A stretch of DNA of 64,000 nucleotides from JAJDOD01 sp039024895 (GTDB lineage: Bacteria; Pseudomonadota; Alphaproteobacteria; Rhodobacterales; Rhodobacteraceae): the NCBI GenBank assembly GCA_039024895.1, contig JBCCPJ010000019.1, positions 1-64,000 on the forward strand, written 5' to 3'. The translations under genes and the position numbers were made by a program. Of the stretch, positions 16,039-23,652 are shown one piece after another. The notes beneath the pieces were generated by a model. The model saw only the letters and a list, made by a program, of their open reading frames with translations. It did no database searches and was not told the origin of the DNA. Numbering within the stretch: the stretch's first letter is position 1; every line of letters begins with the position of its first letter.

Positions 16039-17738
16039 GCGGCAAGATCGTCGGGCGAAAGATCGTAAAGCCCTGCATCACCCACGCGCACCTGCGCCAG
16101 AAGCGCCGCGTGCTCTGGCAACATCCGATCGATGTAGAACCGCGCAAGCGCCACACGCGGCCCCTCGCCCGTCACCATCGCTGCCGCAAGGTGGTAATGC
16201 GCCCCGAGAACACGCGCGGTTGCCTTCAGGTAGGGCACGGCTCCCGGAAAGCGTTGATCGAGCCCCTCGCCCACCAACCATTCCGTTGTCTCACGTAAAG
16301 TTTCGGCGGACGCCCAAACCTTTTCCGCCAAATCAGGGAAGGTTGACCGCGCATCCTCCGCACCGGCCTCGATCTCGTCGAGCAAACGATACATGGCGTC
16401 TCCACCATCCATCATTTTGCGCGCCACAAGATCCATCGCCTGAATACCGTTGGTGCCTTCGTAAATCGCGGTGACACGCACATCCCGGAAATACTGCGCC
16501 GCGCCGGTTTCCTCGATAAAGCCCATGCCCCCATGGACCTGAACCCCTTCATCGGCAACGCGCATACCCACATCCGTGCCGAAAGCCTTGGCAATCGGCG
16601 TCAAAAGAGCAGCCCGTGCTGTCCATGCCGCTTCACCGGTCGCCGTTGCCATGTCGATGGAAACGGCGCAATCCAGAGCAATCGCGCGCGCAGTGAAAAT
16701 ATCGGCCTTCATTGCCGTGAGCATCCGCCGAACATCGGCGTGTTCCACAATCGCGCCGGTGCCGCCGACCTTGCCTTGCTTGCGATCGCGCGCATAATCC
16801 AGAGCCTTCTGGAAGGCACCTTCCGCCGCACCGATCCCCTGACAGCCCACGGCCAGACGCGCATTGTTCATCATCGTGAACATCGCCGCCATGCCGCCGT
16901 TTTCCGGCCCAACCATCCAACCGGTCGCGCCGTCAAACTCCATGACAGCTGTGGGCGAACCATGGAGACCCATCTTGTGCTCGAGGCTCACCACGCGGAG
17001 GCTGTTTCGGTCCCCAAGATTGCCTTCGGCATCGGGGATGAACTTCGGCACGAGGAACAAACTGATGCCTTTGGTTCCCGGCAGCGCATCCGGCAGACGC
17101 GCCAAAACGAGATGACACACATTTTCGGCGAAATCCGCATCACCCCAGCTAATATAAATCTTCTGACCGCTAACCCGGTACGTGCCGTCCCCGTTGGGTT
17201 CGGCTTTGGAGCGCAGCGCCCCGACATCAGATCCCGCTTGCGGTTCCGTCAGATTCATGGTGCCAGTCCAGGCCCCGGAGACCAGTTTCGGAAGGTAGAT
17301 GTCCTTGATGGCGTCCGACGCATGGGCTTCCAACGCCTCGATCTGACCAAGGGAGAGAACGGGGCACAGGTTCAACGACAAACACGCCCCAGACATCATG
17401 TCATTGATCGCCGTTCCAAGGGCCACGGGCAAGCCCATACCGCCGTAATTCGGGTCTGCCATCACACCGACCCAGCCCCCATCGGCAATCGCGCGGTACC
17501 CGTCGGCATAGCCAGGGGAGGTGCGGACAACACCGTTTTCCAGCACCGCCGGATGCAAATCGCCATTGCGCTGCAAAGGCGCGATCACCTCATCGCACAT
17601 CTTGCCCGCTTCACCGAGAATAGCGTCCACCATGTCAGGGGTTGCTTCCTGGAAGCGTTCAGTCGCTTGAACTGCCTGAAAGTTCACGACGTGATCGAGA
17701 ATGAAACGGTGATCCTGTACCGGCGATCTGTACGCCAT
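16035..17738 (-). CDS. Acyl-CoA dehydrogenase with C-terminal extension (FadE/DmdC-like)
   Basis: 567 aa FAD enzyme that desaturates an acyl-CoA. MNLTEPQAGSDVG and the YISWGD block form the FAD/substrate site, LEHKMGLHGSPT and VQVHGGMGFIEETGAAQYFRDVRV are family blocks, and the catalytic Glu lies in AIYEGTNGIQ. About 100 extra C-terminal residues place it in the long subfamily that includes 3-methylmercaptopropionyl-CoA dehydrogenase (DmdC); I cannot tell DmdC from other paralogues by eye. The start at 17738 has GGAGGTTTCCC directly upstream; 39 more in-frame codons upstream are not family-like. It is coupled to the metallo-hydrolase. Confidence 0.9.
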   Translation of the reverse strand: MAYRSPVQDHRFILDHVVNFQAVQATERFQEATPDMVDAILGEAGKMCDEVIAPLQRNGDLHPAVLENGVVRTSPGYADGYRAIADGGWVGVMADPNYGGMGLPVALGTAINDMMSGACLSLNLCPVLSLGQIEALEAHASDAIKDIYLPKLVSGAWTGTMNLTEPQAGSDVGALRSKAEPNGDGTYRVSGQKIYISWGDADFAENVCHLVLARLPDALPGTKGISLFLVPKFIPDAEGNLGDRNSLRVVSLEHKMGLHGSPTAVMEFDGATGWMVGPENGGMAAMFTMMNNARLAVGCQGIGAAEGAFQKALDYARDRKQGKVGGTGAIVEHADVRRMLTAMKADIFTARAIALDCAVSIDMATATGEAAWTARAALLTPIAKAFGTDVGMRVADEGVQVHGGMGFIEETGAAQYFRDVRVTAIYEGTNGIQAMDLVARKMMDGGDAMYRLLDEIEAGAEDARSTFPDLAEKVWASAETLRETTEWLVGEGLDQRFPGAVPYLKATARVLGAHYHLAAAMVTGEGPRVALARFYIDRMLPEHAALLAQVRVGDAGLYDLSPDDLAA

Positions 17739-17853
17739 GGGAAACCTCCAATCGACTTGGCAAGTGGCCAAAGCCCCGTTAACGCAAACAAAGAATGTAG
17801 ACGGCTGGCGCACTCCGCAACAGGGACGCAGCGTCACGGGGACCGTAGGGCGC

Positions 17854-18792
17854 ATGAAGACAGACTATCTGAAGCCGGATCGAACCGGTATCGAACGGGC
17901 CGTCGCCTTTTGGCGCGCTGGCGAAGCTGTCGCGTTCCCCACGGAAACGGTTTATGGCCTTGGGGCGGACGCGCACAACGACAGAGCGGTTGCGAAGATA
18001 TTTGACGCCAAGTCCCGCCCTAGCTTCAACCCGCTTATTGCCCATGTGGCAACCGTTGAAGCGGCAACCACCATTGGCCACATACCTGATGCTGCGCAGC
18101 AATATCTGGCGAACGGATGGCCACCCGGCCTGACACTGGTCGTACCGCTCCAGCGGGAGGCGGGCATCTCCCGACTGGTGACCGCCGGACAAGACACTAT
18201 CGCGCTGCGCGTACCGACCGCCCCTTTAGCGCGCGACCTTCTCACCGCCTTCGGTGGCCCCGTCGCGGCTCCGTCCGCCAACCCGTCAGGCCGGATCAGC
18301 CCAACGAGCGCGGCCCATGTGCGCGCCGGGCTGGACAGGCGCATCGCGGCGGTGATCGAAGGCGGCACCACTGCAGCCGGTCTCGAATCCACCATCCTCG
18401 GGTTTGATGCCGCCGGGCCACTTGTGCTCCGCGAAGGGGCCTATGAGGTGCCCGACACCCTGAGGCGCGCCACAGAAATCACCCGTGGACACGGCCCCGT
18501 CGCCCCCGGGCAGCTCTCCTCCCACTATGCGCCCCGCGCAGCGCTCCGAATGAATGTCGTCCGCCCTGAGCCCGACGAATGGGTTATCGGTTTTGGCCCG
18601 GGCGTTGCAGCAGATAGAAACCTCTCCCCCTTGGGCGATCTGGTGGAGGCGGCGGCAAATCTTTTCGCCATTCTGCATGAAGCGGATGAAAAGCCCCGGA
18701 TTGCCGTTACCCCTGTTCCCAACACGGGCCTCGGGCGCGCCATCAATGACCGTTTGGCCCGGGCCGCGGCGCCACGGGACACCGAATCTTGA
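17854..18792 (+). CDS. L-threonylcarbamoyladenylate synthase (Sua5/TsaC)
   Basis: 312 aa, two-domain Sua5 type, making threonylcarbamoyl-AMP for the t6A37 modification of ANN-decoding tRNAs. The YrdC domain (1-200) shows AVAFPTETVYGLGADA, KIFDAKSRPSFNPL, WPPGLTLVVPL, IALRVPTAP and the APSANPSGRISPTSA block; the C-terminal Sua5 domain follows after SSHYAPRA. The start at 17854 is taken as the first Met that begins the family core; an upstream in-frame ATG at 17737 overlaps the divergent acyl-CoA dehydrogenase start. Confidence 0.92.
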   Translation: MKTDYLKPDRTGIERAVAFWRAGEAVAFPTETVYGLGADAHNDRAVAKIFDAKSRPSFNPLIAHVATVEAATTIGHIPDAAQQYLANGWPPGLTLVVPLQREAGISRLVTAGQDTIALRVPTAPLARDLLTAFGGPVAAPSANPSGRISPTSAAHVRAGLDRRIAAVIEGGTTAAGLESTILGFDAAGPLVLREGAYEVPDTLRRATEITRGHGPVAPGQLSSHYAPRAALRMNVVRPEPDEWVIGFGPGVAADRNLSPLGDLVEAAANLFAILHEADEKPRIAVTPVPNTGLGRAINDRLARAAAPRDTES

Positions 18793-18807
18793 CCCCAAGA
18801 CCACAAC

Positions 18808-19038
18808 TCATTCGCGCCGCTTATACACACCTTCCGGCAGGTTCAGCGCCTCTTTCAGATCGGAAAGCTGCGCCAGCGAAAGCGTGATCTTTTGGACGCC
18901 GTCGCCCTCGCGATCAGACTGTTCAATGACGATGCAATCCTCGAAGGCCGTGACAGCGACATCTTCTTGCAAAAAGGAAGCGCCCTCATCGACCAGGGTG
19001 ACAACGGTAGCGTCAAATTCGTGCTCAATGGTAAACAT
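18808..19038 (-). CDS. Small conserved hypothetical protein, 76 aa
   Basis: 76 aa starting MFTIEHEFDATVVTLVDEG and ending ALNLPEGVYKRRE, predicted mixed beta/alpha and cytosolic. It has the look of a short protein common in Rhodobacterales, but I cannot name a domain. The frame stays open for another 270 codons upstream, where it runs antisense to the M48 protease; only the segment outside that gene is credible. The ribosome-binding site is weak; an alternative Met lies 21 codons earlier (MRDRRRVALV). Confidence 0.5.
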   Translation of the reverse strand: MFTIEHEFDATVVTLVDEGASFLQEDVAVTAFEDCIVIEQSDREGDGVQKITLSLAQLSDLKEALNLPEGVYKRRE

Positions 19039-19152
19039 CTCTGAAGTCTGACCCAGCCGAAGACGCTTCACAAGCGCAACCCTTCGCCGATCCCGCATGA
19101 AAGAGTTGAAACGCCGCAGCATCGCCGCGATAATGTCAGCCCGAACAAATGC

Positions 19153-19866
19153 TTGACGGATATGCAAATGCACCGCCTCTTTGCCCTTGCTCTTGTGCCA
19201 CTCCTCGCAGCCTGCGAGGTGCCCGGCCCCACAATCGACGCACCAGAAGCGCCTCTTCCCAAAGTGACACGAACGGGAAGCCCACAAACAATCGGCGATT
19301 ACCGGGCCGTTGCCGCCCGCGTCGAACCGGTCGCAGAACGGGCGTGCCGGGCACGCACGAACGGTGCCAACTGCGATTTCAAGCTCATCATCGACAATAA
19401 CAAGAAGCTCGGCGCCAACGCGTACCAGACTTACGACAAGTCTGGCCGTCCAATCCTTGCCATCACCCCGGCCCTGATCCGGGATTTGCGCAACCGCGAT
19501 GAGATTGCCTTTGTGATCGGCCATGAAGCGGCCCACCATATCGAAGGCCATATCGCGCAAACACAGTCTTCTGCCCAGGCCGGTGCCATCCTCGGCGCTG
19601 TCCTCGGCTCTGTTGCGGGACTGGACACCAGCGGGGTCGAAACCGTGACAAACATTGGCGGAACCGTGGGGGCGCGACGCTTTTCCAAAGGGTTTGAACT
19701 GGAAGCGGATTCGCTCGGCGCGCGCATTGCGGAGCAAGCGGGATACGACGCGGTCCGCGGCGTTCTCTACTTCCAGGACGCCAACGATCCCGGCAATCAG
19801 TTTTTGGGGACCCATCCACCCAATGCGGACCGAATTCGCATTGTCCGCCAAACTGTCGGACGCTGA
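19153..19866 (+). CDS. M48-family metalloprotease, lipoprotein
   Basis: 237 aa. The N terminus has a hydrophobic stretch ending in the lipobox LLAAC (Cys about residue 21), so the protein should be lipid-anchored in the periplasm. The zinc site is GHEAAHHIEGH (HExxH, near 123-127) and the third ligand is the Glu in FSKGFELEADSLG. The fold matches short BepA/LoiP-like M48B peptidases that act in outer-membrane protein quality control. The gene faces the 76-aa ORF divergently. Exact start is open: a second Met 3 codons in is equally possible. Confidence 0.88.
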   Translation: MTDMQMHRLFALALVPLLAACEVPGPTIDAPEAPLPKVTRTGSPQTIGDYRAVAARVEPVAERACRARTNGANCDFKLIIDNNKKLGANAYQTYDKSGRPILAITPALIRDLRNRDEIAFVIGHEAAHHIEGHIAQTQSSAQAGAILGAVLGSVAGLDTSGVETVTNIGGTVGARRFSKGFELEADSLGARIAEQAGYDAVRGVLYFQDANDPGNQFLGTHPPNADRIRIVRQTVGR

Positions 19867-20154
19867 GGAAACGCGACGTTCTCGGCGCCTTTCGCCGGGC
19901 GTCAGTATCTAGAGGCATCGAGAGGTGGCTGGACGTGTCACTGCGCGTGTCAACGCCTTCACCCGACAGGGCACGCTGCTTATCCAAGTGATTTACCGAG
20001 CCCGTTTCTCAGACATGAAAGTCAAACCTCCCGCAGTACCAATCCAGATTGGACGCGAACTCATCAGCGCCAATAGCAAACTCGGACCGATTTCAACTCC
20101 GTAGATGAAGTTGCTAAGACTGCACCGAAGAGTTTTGCATCGGAAGTGTTACCC

Positions 20155-20853
20155 ATGGATAGCGGCCCCATCCAAATCGTCCTGCCTGTCGCGTTGAAAG
20201 AGGTATTTGCGGCGATCAGCCCGGTATATACCAAGGAAACTGCCCGGCGTTTCAAAGTTGCGCTCAAGCTGAACCCGGAAGTGCCCGACCACATCGCCAG
20301 TGGCGCCAAATGGTCTATCGCGCTTTCCAACCCAGCGTACATTCAACGCATTGTCGACCGGAGTATTTCCGCGGGCGGCCTTCGTAACCTTGGCTACGCG
20401 CCCCTATCCTTCGCCGTTCGCGGTGAGACAGATATGCCGCCCCTCGATTGCGCGCAGGACATCGCCGGATTTCTGGCTCAGACCAGCAGCATTGCGATCA
20501 CAGAGACGGGAACAAGCGGTGCGCAATTCGCCCGATTGGCCGAGATGCTGAATATGACGAAAGAGCTTCAGGATAGGGTACGTCCCATGCCCGGCGGCGG
20601 CCCGATGGCCGCGCTCCAGAATGGGGATGTTGACGTTGCCGCGTTACCTCTGACCAACATCGTCGCTGTGCCAGGTGTCGAGGCACGGGCGATTTGCCCT
20701 TTCGATATGGACGTGCACATTGACCTTGCCTTTTGCATCTCACAAACCGCCAACGGTGCCACACATCACTTCGCGAAATGGCTCTTAAGCGCAGAAATGG
20801 CGGCTACCTTGCGCGCACTTGGCGTCTCCCCGCCCCCGGCCTCAACCCCCTAA
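20155..20853 (+). CDS. ModA-like substrate-binding-domain protein without signal peptide
   Basis: 232 aa in the type II periplasmic-binding fold: an N-terminal strand IQIVLPVALKE, the switch region around APLSFAVRGE, and a C-terminal ALQNGDVDVAALPLTNI block like ModA-family proteins. The start ATG at 20155 has GGAAG upstream; the frame is closed by TAG at 20074, and no hydrophobic leader exists between, so the protein should stay in the cytosol. No transporter genes are adjacent. It may be an orphan ligand-binding protein; the true modABC operon is at 29-31 kb. Confidence 0.6.
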   Translation: MDSGPIQIVLPVALKEVFAAISPVYTKETARRFKVALKLNPEVPDHIASGAKWSIALSNPAYIQRIVDRSISAGGLRNLGYAPLSFAVRGETDMPPLDCAQDIAGFLAQTSSIAITETGTSGAQFARLAEMLNMTKELQDRVRPMPGGGPMAALQNGDVDVAALPLTNIVAVPGVEARAICPFDMDVHIDLAFCISQTANGATHHFAKWLLSAEMAATLRALGVSPPPASTP

Positions 20854-20886
20854 GTGCCGCATTTCCCCATGGGCACGGGCAATGCC

Positions 20887-22044
20887 TCAGTCCACGGCAA
20901 GCCGGCTCTCTACCACTTCAATAAACCAGGAACAGCCATAGGGGATCGCCTCGTCGTTGAAGTTGTAATCGGGCGTGTGCACATCCGGACCATCGCCGTT
21001 CCCCAACAGGATATACGCCCCCGGACGCTCGTTCAGCATATAGCTGAAATCTTCGCCCCCCATGATGAAAGGCGCAGGATGGCAGGTCCCGCTCACCTTT
21101 TCGGCCGCAGCATTCGCATAATCGGTCTCCGCCTCGCTATTCGCCATCACCGGATAGTTTCGCTTGTATTCAAGCGATGCTTCGCACCCATAGGCGCGTG
21201 CCGTGTGTTCGACGACCTCCGCAAACCGTTCTTCAGCCAGATCGCGCACTTCATCCGTCAATGTTCGCACAGTGCCCCGAAGCTCAACCGACGGGGGGAT
21301 CACGTTATATGCGGTTGAGGCAGTCACAAAAGATGTCACGGACACCACAATCTGCTCGACCGGGTTGGTGGTCCGGCTCGCAATGGTCTGCAACGCGGTC
21401 ACCAGATGCGCCGCCGCAACCGTCGGGTCGACCGCTAAATGCGGCTTGGCCGCATGCCCGCCCCGCCCGGTCACCGTGACCGTGAACTCAGCCGTACCCG
21501 CAAAGAAGGGTCCGGACTTTATCATAAACTCGCCAACGCGCAGCGACGGCCAGTTATGCATCCCGTAGACCTCGTCGATGTCGAACCGCCCCATCATGCC
21601 TTCTTCACACATGACGCGACCACCACCGCCGCCTTCCTCGGCAGGCTGAAAGATCACCACAACCTTGCCCGCGAAATTCCGCGTCTCAGCAAGGTACTGC
21701 GCCGCGCCCAAGAGCATCGACGTATGCCCATCATGCCCGCAGGCATGCATCTTGCCCGGCACGGTGGAGGCATAGTCCAACCCCGTCGCCTCAAGGATCG
21801 GCAGCGCATCCATATCCGCGCGCAATCCGACCGTCCGGCCGGGTGCTTTGCCTTGGATCACACCGACAACACCGGTTTTAGCAATCCCTTCCACGACTTC
21901 ATCACAACCGAAGGCACGAAGCTTCTCAGCGACGCTCCCAGCCGTTCGGTGCACGTCAAACTGCAACTCGGGATGGGCATGAAAATCCTGACGCCAAGCT
22001 GTGATATCGGTGTGCAATTCGGCAATGCGATTACGAATGGGCAT
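20887..22044 (-). CDS. M20 family metallopeptidase (aminoacylase/hippurate hydrolase type)
   Basis: 385 aa amidohydrolase that cleaves N-acyl amino acids or related amides. Metal-site blocks are GLRADMDALPI, HACGHDGHTSMLLGAA, FQPAEEGGGGGRVMCEEG and the C-terminal MGGEDFSYML; a YGMHNWPSLRVG segment is typical of the amidohydrolase branch (M20D). A dimerisation domain lies around 180-295. The start at 22044 has GAGGAATTAC upstream; an in-frame Met 11 codons earlier has none. Substrate not determinable. Confidence 0.92.
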   Translation of the reverse strand: MPIRNRIAELHTDITAWRQDFHAHPELQFDVHRTAGSVAEKLRAFGCDEVVEGIAKTGVVGVIQGKAPGRTVGLRADMDALPILEATGLDYASTVPGKMHACGHDGHTSMLLGAAQYLAETRNFAGKVVVIFQPAEEGGGGGRVMCEEGMMGRFDIDEVYGMHNWPSLRVGEFMIKSGPFFAGTAEFTVTVTGRGGHAAKPHLAVDPTVAAAHLVTALQTIASRTTNPVEQIVVSVTSFVTASTAYNVIPPSVELRGTVRTLTDEVRDLAEERFAEVVEHTARAYGCEASLEYKRNYPVMANSEAETDYANAAAEKVSGTCHPAPFIMGGEDFSYMLNERPGAYILLGNGDGPDVHTPDYNFNDEAIPYGCSWFIEVVESRLAVD

Positions 22045-22107
22045 GTAATTCCTCAAGTTTGGACAACAAAGGGGCACCTAGACCGCGTGCCGATCCATGC
22101 AAATCAC

Positions 22108-22138
22108 AAAAGAAAAAACGCGGACCGATGGCCCGCGT
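22108..22138 (-). terminator. Rho-independent terminator after bioY
   Basis: On the minus strand ACGCGGGCC-ATC-GGTCCGCGT forms a 9-bp stem with one G-U pair and a 3-base loop, followed by TTTTTTCTTTT. It lies 26 bases past the bioY stop. Confidence 0.85.
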
Positions 22139-22163
22139 CGCCGTTATTCATTTGGCCCGTGGC

Positions 22164-22772
22164 TCAGGCGCGGGCATCGCCCACCAGCTTCCAGATCACC
22201 GGGAACGCGATCACGGCAACCACCAGTTTCAGCGCATCGACCCAGATGAAGGTCTTCACGCCCCAAGCGTACCAGTTTTCCCAGCCGAGCGCTGCGCCCC
22301 AGGAGGCGGACAACCACACAACGCCGGGCACATAAACGCAGACAATACCAACCGCCATGGCCCCGGCCATCGACAGCCAGTTCCGATCCCAGCCAGCGCG
22401 CGCCAGAAGCCCAACCGCGTATGCGGCGATCAAAAACCCTAAGAGGTAACCGCCGGTTGGCCCCATCATATACGCCAGCCCGATGCCTTTTTCGGGCGTG
22501 CCCGCAAAGACCGGCAACCCTTGCGCGCCCAGCACCAGATAGGCACCCACCGTCGATGCGGCCAGATAGGGGCCGTATGCGGCGCCGATGGTCATGATCA
22601 CCAGCATCTGCAGTGTCACTGGCACAGGGACAGTCGCAATTTGCACCTTCGCCGATACCCAAAGTGCCGCGACACCCGCGATCAGCAAAACAAGCCGCTT
22701 GATCCAAACTGCGCTGCCGGATGTGGACCAGAAAACATCGGAAAGCACAGGCCGTGCGGTGAGAGTCGCCAT
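22164..22772 (-). CDS. bioY: BioY, biotin transporter substrate-specific (S) component
   Basis: 202 aa, six hydrophobic segments, cytoplasmic membrane. BioY hallmarks are VPVPVTLQMLVIMTIGAAYGP, LVLGAQGLPVFAG, GPTGGYLLGF and the C-terminal VDALKLVVA. It captures biotin for an ECF-type transporter; BioM and BioN partners are not in the window, and BioY can work alone or with shared modules. It starts 17 bases after the DUF6314 stop, so the two are probably cotranscribed. I see no convincing BioR site (TTATNNATAA-like) directly upstream. Confidence 0.92.
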   Translation of the reverse strand: MATLTARPVLSDVFWSTSGSAVWIKRLVLLIAGVAALWVSAKVQIATVPVPVTLQMLVIMTIGAAYGPYLAASTVGAYLVLGAQGLPVFAGTPEKGIGLAYMMGPTGGYLLGFLIAAYAVGLLARAGWDRNWLSMAGAMAVGIVCVYVPGVVWLSASWGAALGWENWYAWGVKTFIWVDALKLVVAVIAFPVIWKLVGDARA

Positions 22773-22789
22773 GGAATTCGTCCCTTTGG

Positions 22790-23242
22790 TTATATGTTGG
22801 GCGCGTTATGCCCTGCCGTTTCTGCGCTTGCAAGATGAGGCGTGAAGAGGCTCTCCATGATATACCGTTTGCGCGGGCCCTCCACGCGCCAAACGCTCCG
22901 CCACCGGGGCCACTCCCGGAAATCGTAAGTCACGTGGTAGGTGTCCGGTGGACAGAGATGCGTGGCTTCCGGACGCAGCGCCCCTAACGGCACAGAGTGA
23001 AAGGGCCGCATATCGTCGAAAAATACATCCAACCGCCCATCCGTTTCCGTCCAAATGTAGCGGCGCGTAGCTTCGAAACTGCCATGTTTCGTTTCAAGAG
23101 TGCCCTTATCCTCCTGCACGACAAAAGCCTCCGCTTGCACGAACCGGGACGTGCCCAAAAACCGGTCCGTCCCTTCCGCATGGTGGGTGATCTCGCGCGA
23201 CAGGTTCCACGAACCGACCAAGGCGGAGAGCGATGTTAACAT
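22790..23242 (-). CDS. DUF6314 family protein
   Basis: 150 aa. The sequence has the DUF6314 pattern: GSWNLSREI near the N terminus, ATRRYIW near 60, DVFFDDMRPFHSV near 72, HLCPPDTYHVTYDF near 95 and WRVEGPRKRYIMES near 120. It is predicted to be a lipocalin-like beta barrel; function unknown. It directly precedes bioY on the same strand, 17 bases apart, and may be linked to biotin uptake only by cotranscription. Confidence 0.8.
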   Translation of the reverse strand: MLTSLSALVGSWNLSREITHHAEGTDRFLGTSRFVQAEAFVVQEDKGTLETKHGSFEATRRYIWTETDGRLDVFFDDMRPFHSVPLGALRPEATHLCPPDTYHVTYDFREWPRWRSVWRVEGPRKRYIMESLFTPHLASAETAGHNAPNI

Positions 23243-23311
23243 AACGATGGGTCCAGCAGCCCCTCAAAAATCCAGCGAAGGCGCCAGCATCAGCGCCCTC
23301 GCACAACGCCG

Positions 23312-23482
23312 TTAGCACAGGGCAATCAAGATGTAGAGAGTTGCTGACGCGACCGCGAAGCGTTTCGGGCAGATGTCGAAGGCCGACATCATGCAAAGCA
23401 TCGCGAATACGACGTTTATATGAGCCTCGTTCAGCGCCCAAGTAAGAAGCGCGTCGAGAAGAATTTGCAGTTGCCACAGCAT
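23312..23482 (-). CDS. Small membrane protein, 56 aa, divergent to the HTH regulator
   Basis: ATG at 23480-23482 is preceded by CAGGAGATTATCC, a good ribosome-binding site, and the frame stops with TAA at 23312. The 56 aa begin MLWQLQILLDALLTWALNEA and contain two hydrophobic runs (about 21-33 and 43-56), ending without a polar tail. No signal-peptide cleavage site or domain is recognisable. It is transcribed away from the repeat-flanked HTH regulator gene with a 159-bp spacer, which makes regulation by that protein possible. Confidence 0.55.
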   Translation of the reverse strand: MLWQLQILLDALLTWALNEAHINVVFAMLCMMSAFDICPKRFAVASATLYILIALC

Positions 23483-23580
23483 CGGATAATCTCCTGATAT
23501 TGCAGCGGGCCCGCCTTGGGTTAAGACGTTGTCGACAAAGTGAATTTATTAGGAAAGGGGATCAATTTCGTGCGCACGGA

Positions 23581-23652
23581 TGACACCGGGGAACACCGGA
23601 CAGAACATCGCGTGACATCGAATGATCCGGGGTGACACCGAATGACATCCGA
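23581..23652 (+). repeat. Array of about 10-bp imperfect direct repeats (TGACAYCGRR)
   Basis: Units begin at 23581, 23591, 23603, 23613, 23623, 23633 and 23643. The best copies read TGACACCGGG, TGACATCGAA and TGACACCGAA; others are GAACACCGGA, GAACATCGCG and TGATCCGGGG. One 2-base insertion (CA at 23601) shifts the phase. The array fills the end of the spacer and runs into the start codon of the HTH gene. Repeats on one helical face suggest cooperative protein binding, likely by the adjacent regulator. Confidence 0.7.

Noticed and set aside
16533..18005. 490-codon open frame on the plus strand
   Set aside because: It runs antisense through the acyl-CoA dehydrogenase gene, is rich in Arg/His as expected for a shadow frame in GC-rich DNA, and has no family character.
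19039..19851. Upstream extension of the 76-aa minus-strand ORF to 347 codons
   Set aside because: The extension is antisense to the M48 protease, which has a lipobox and HExxH motif; only the downstream 76 codons are plausible.
20015..20104. 29-codon plus-strand ORF (MKVKPPAVPIQIGRELI)
   Set aside because: No ribosome-binding site, very short, and no neighbour that would suggest a leader peptide.
23106..23477. 123-codon minus-strand frame overlapping the DUF6314 gene
   Set aside because: It overlaps two better-supported frames (DUF6314 and the 56-aa membrane protein) and has an Arg-rich shadow composition.
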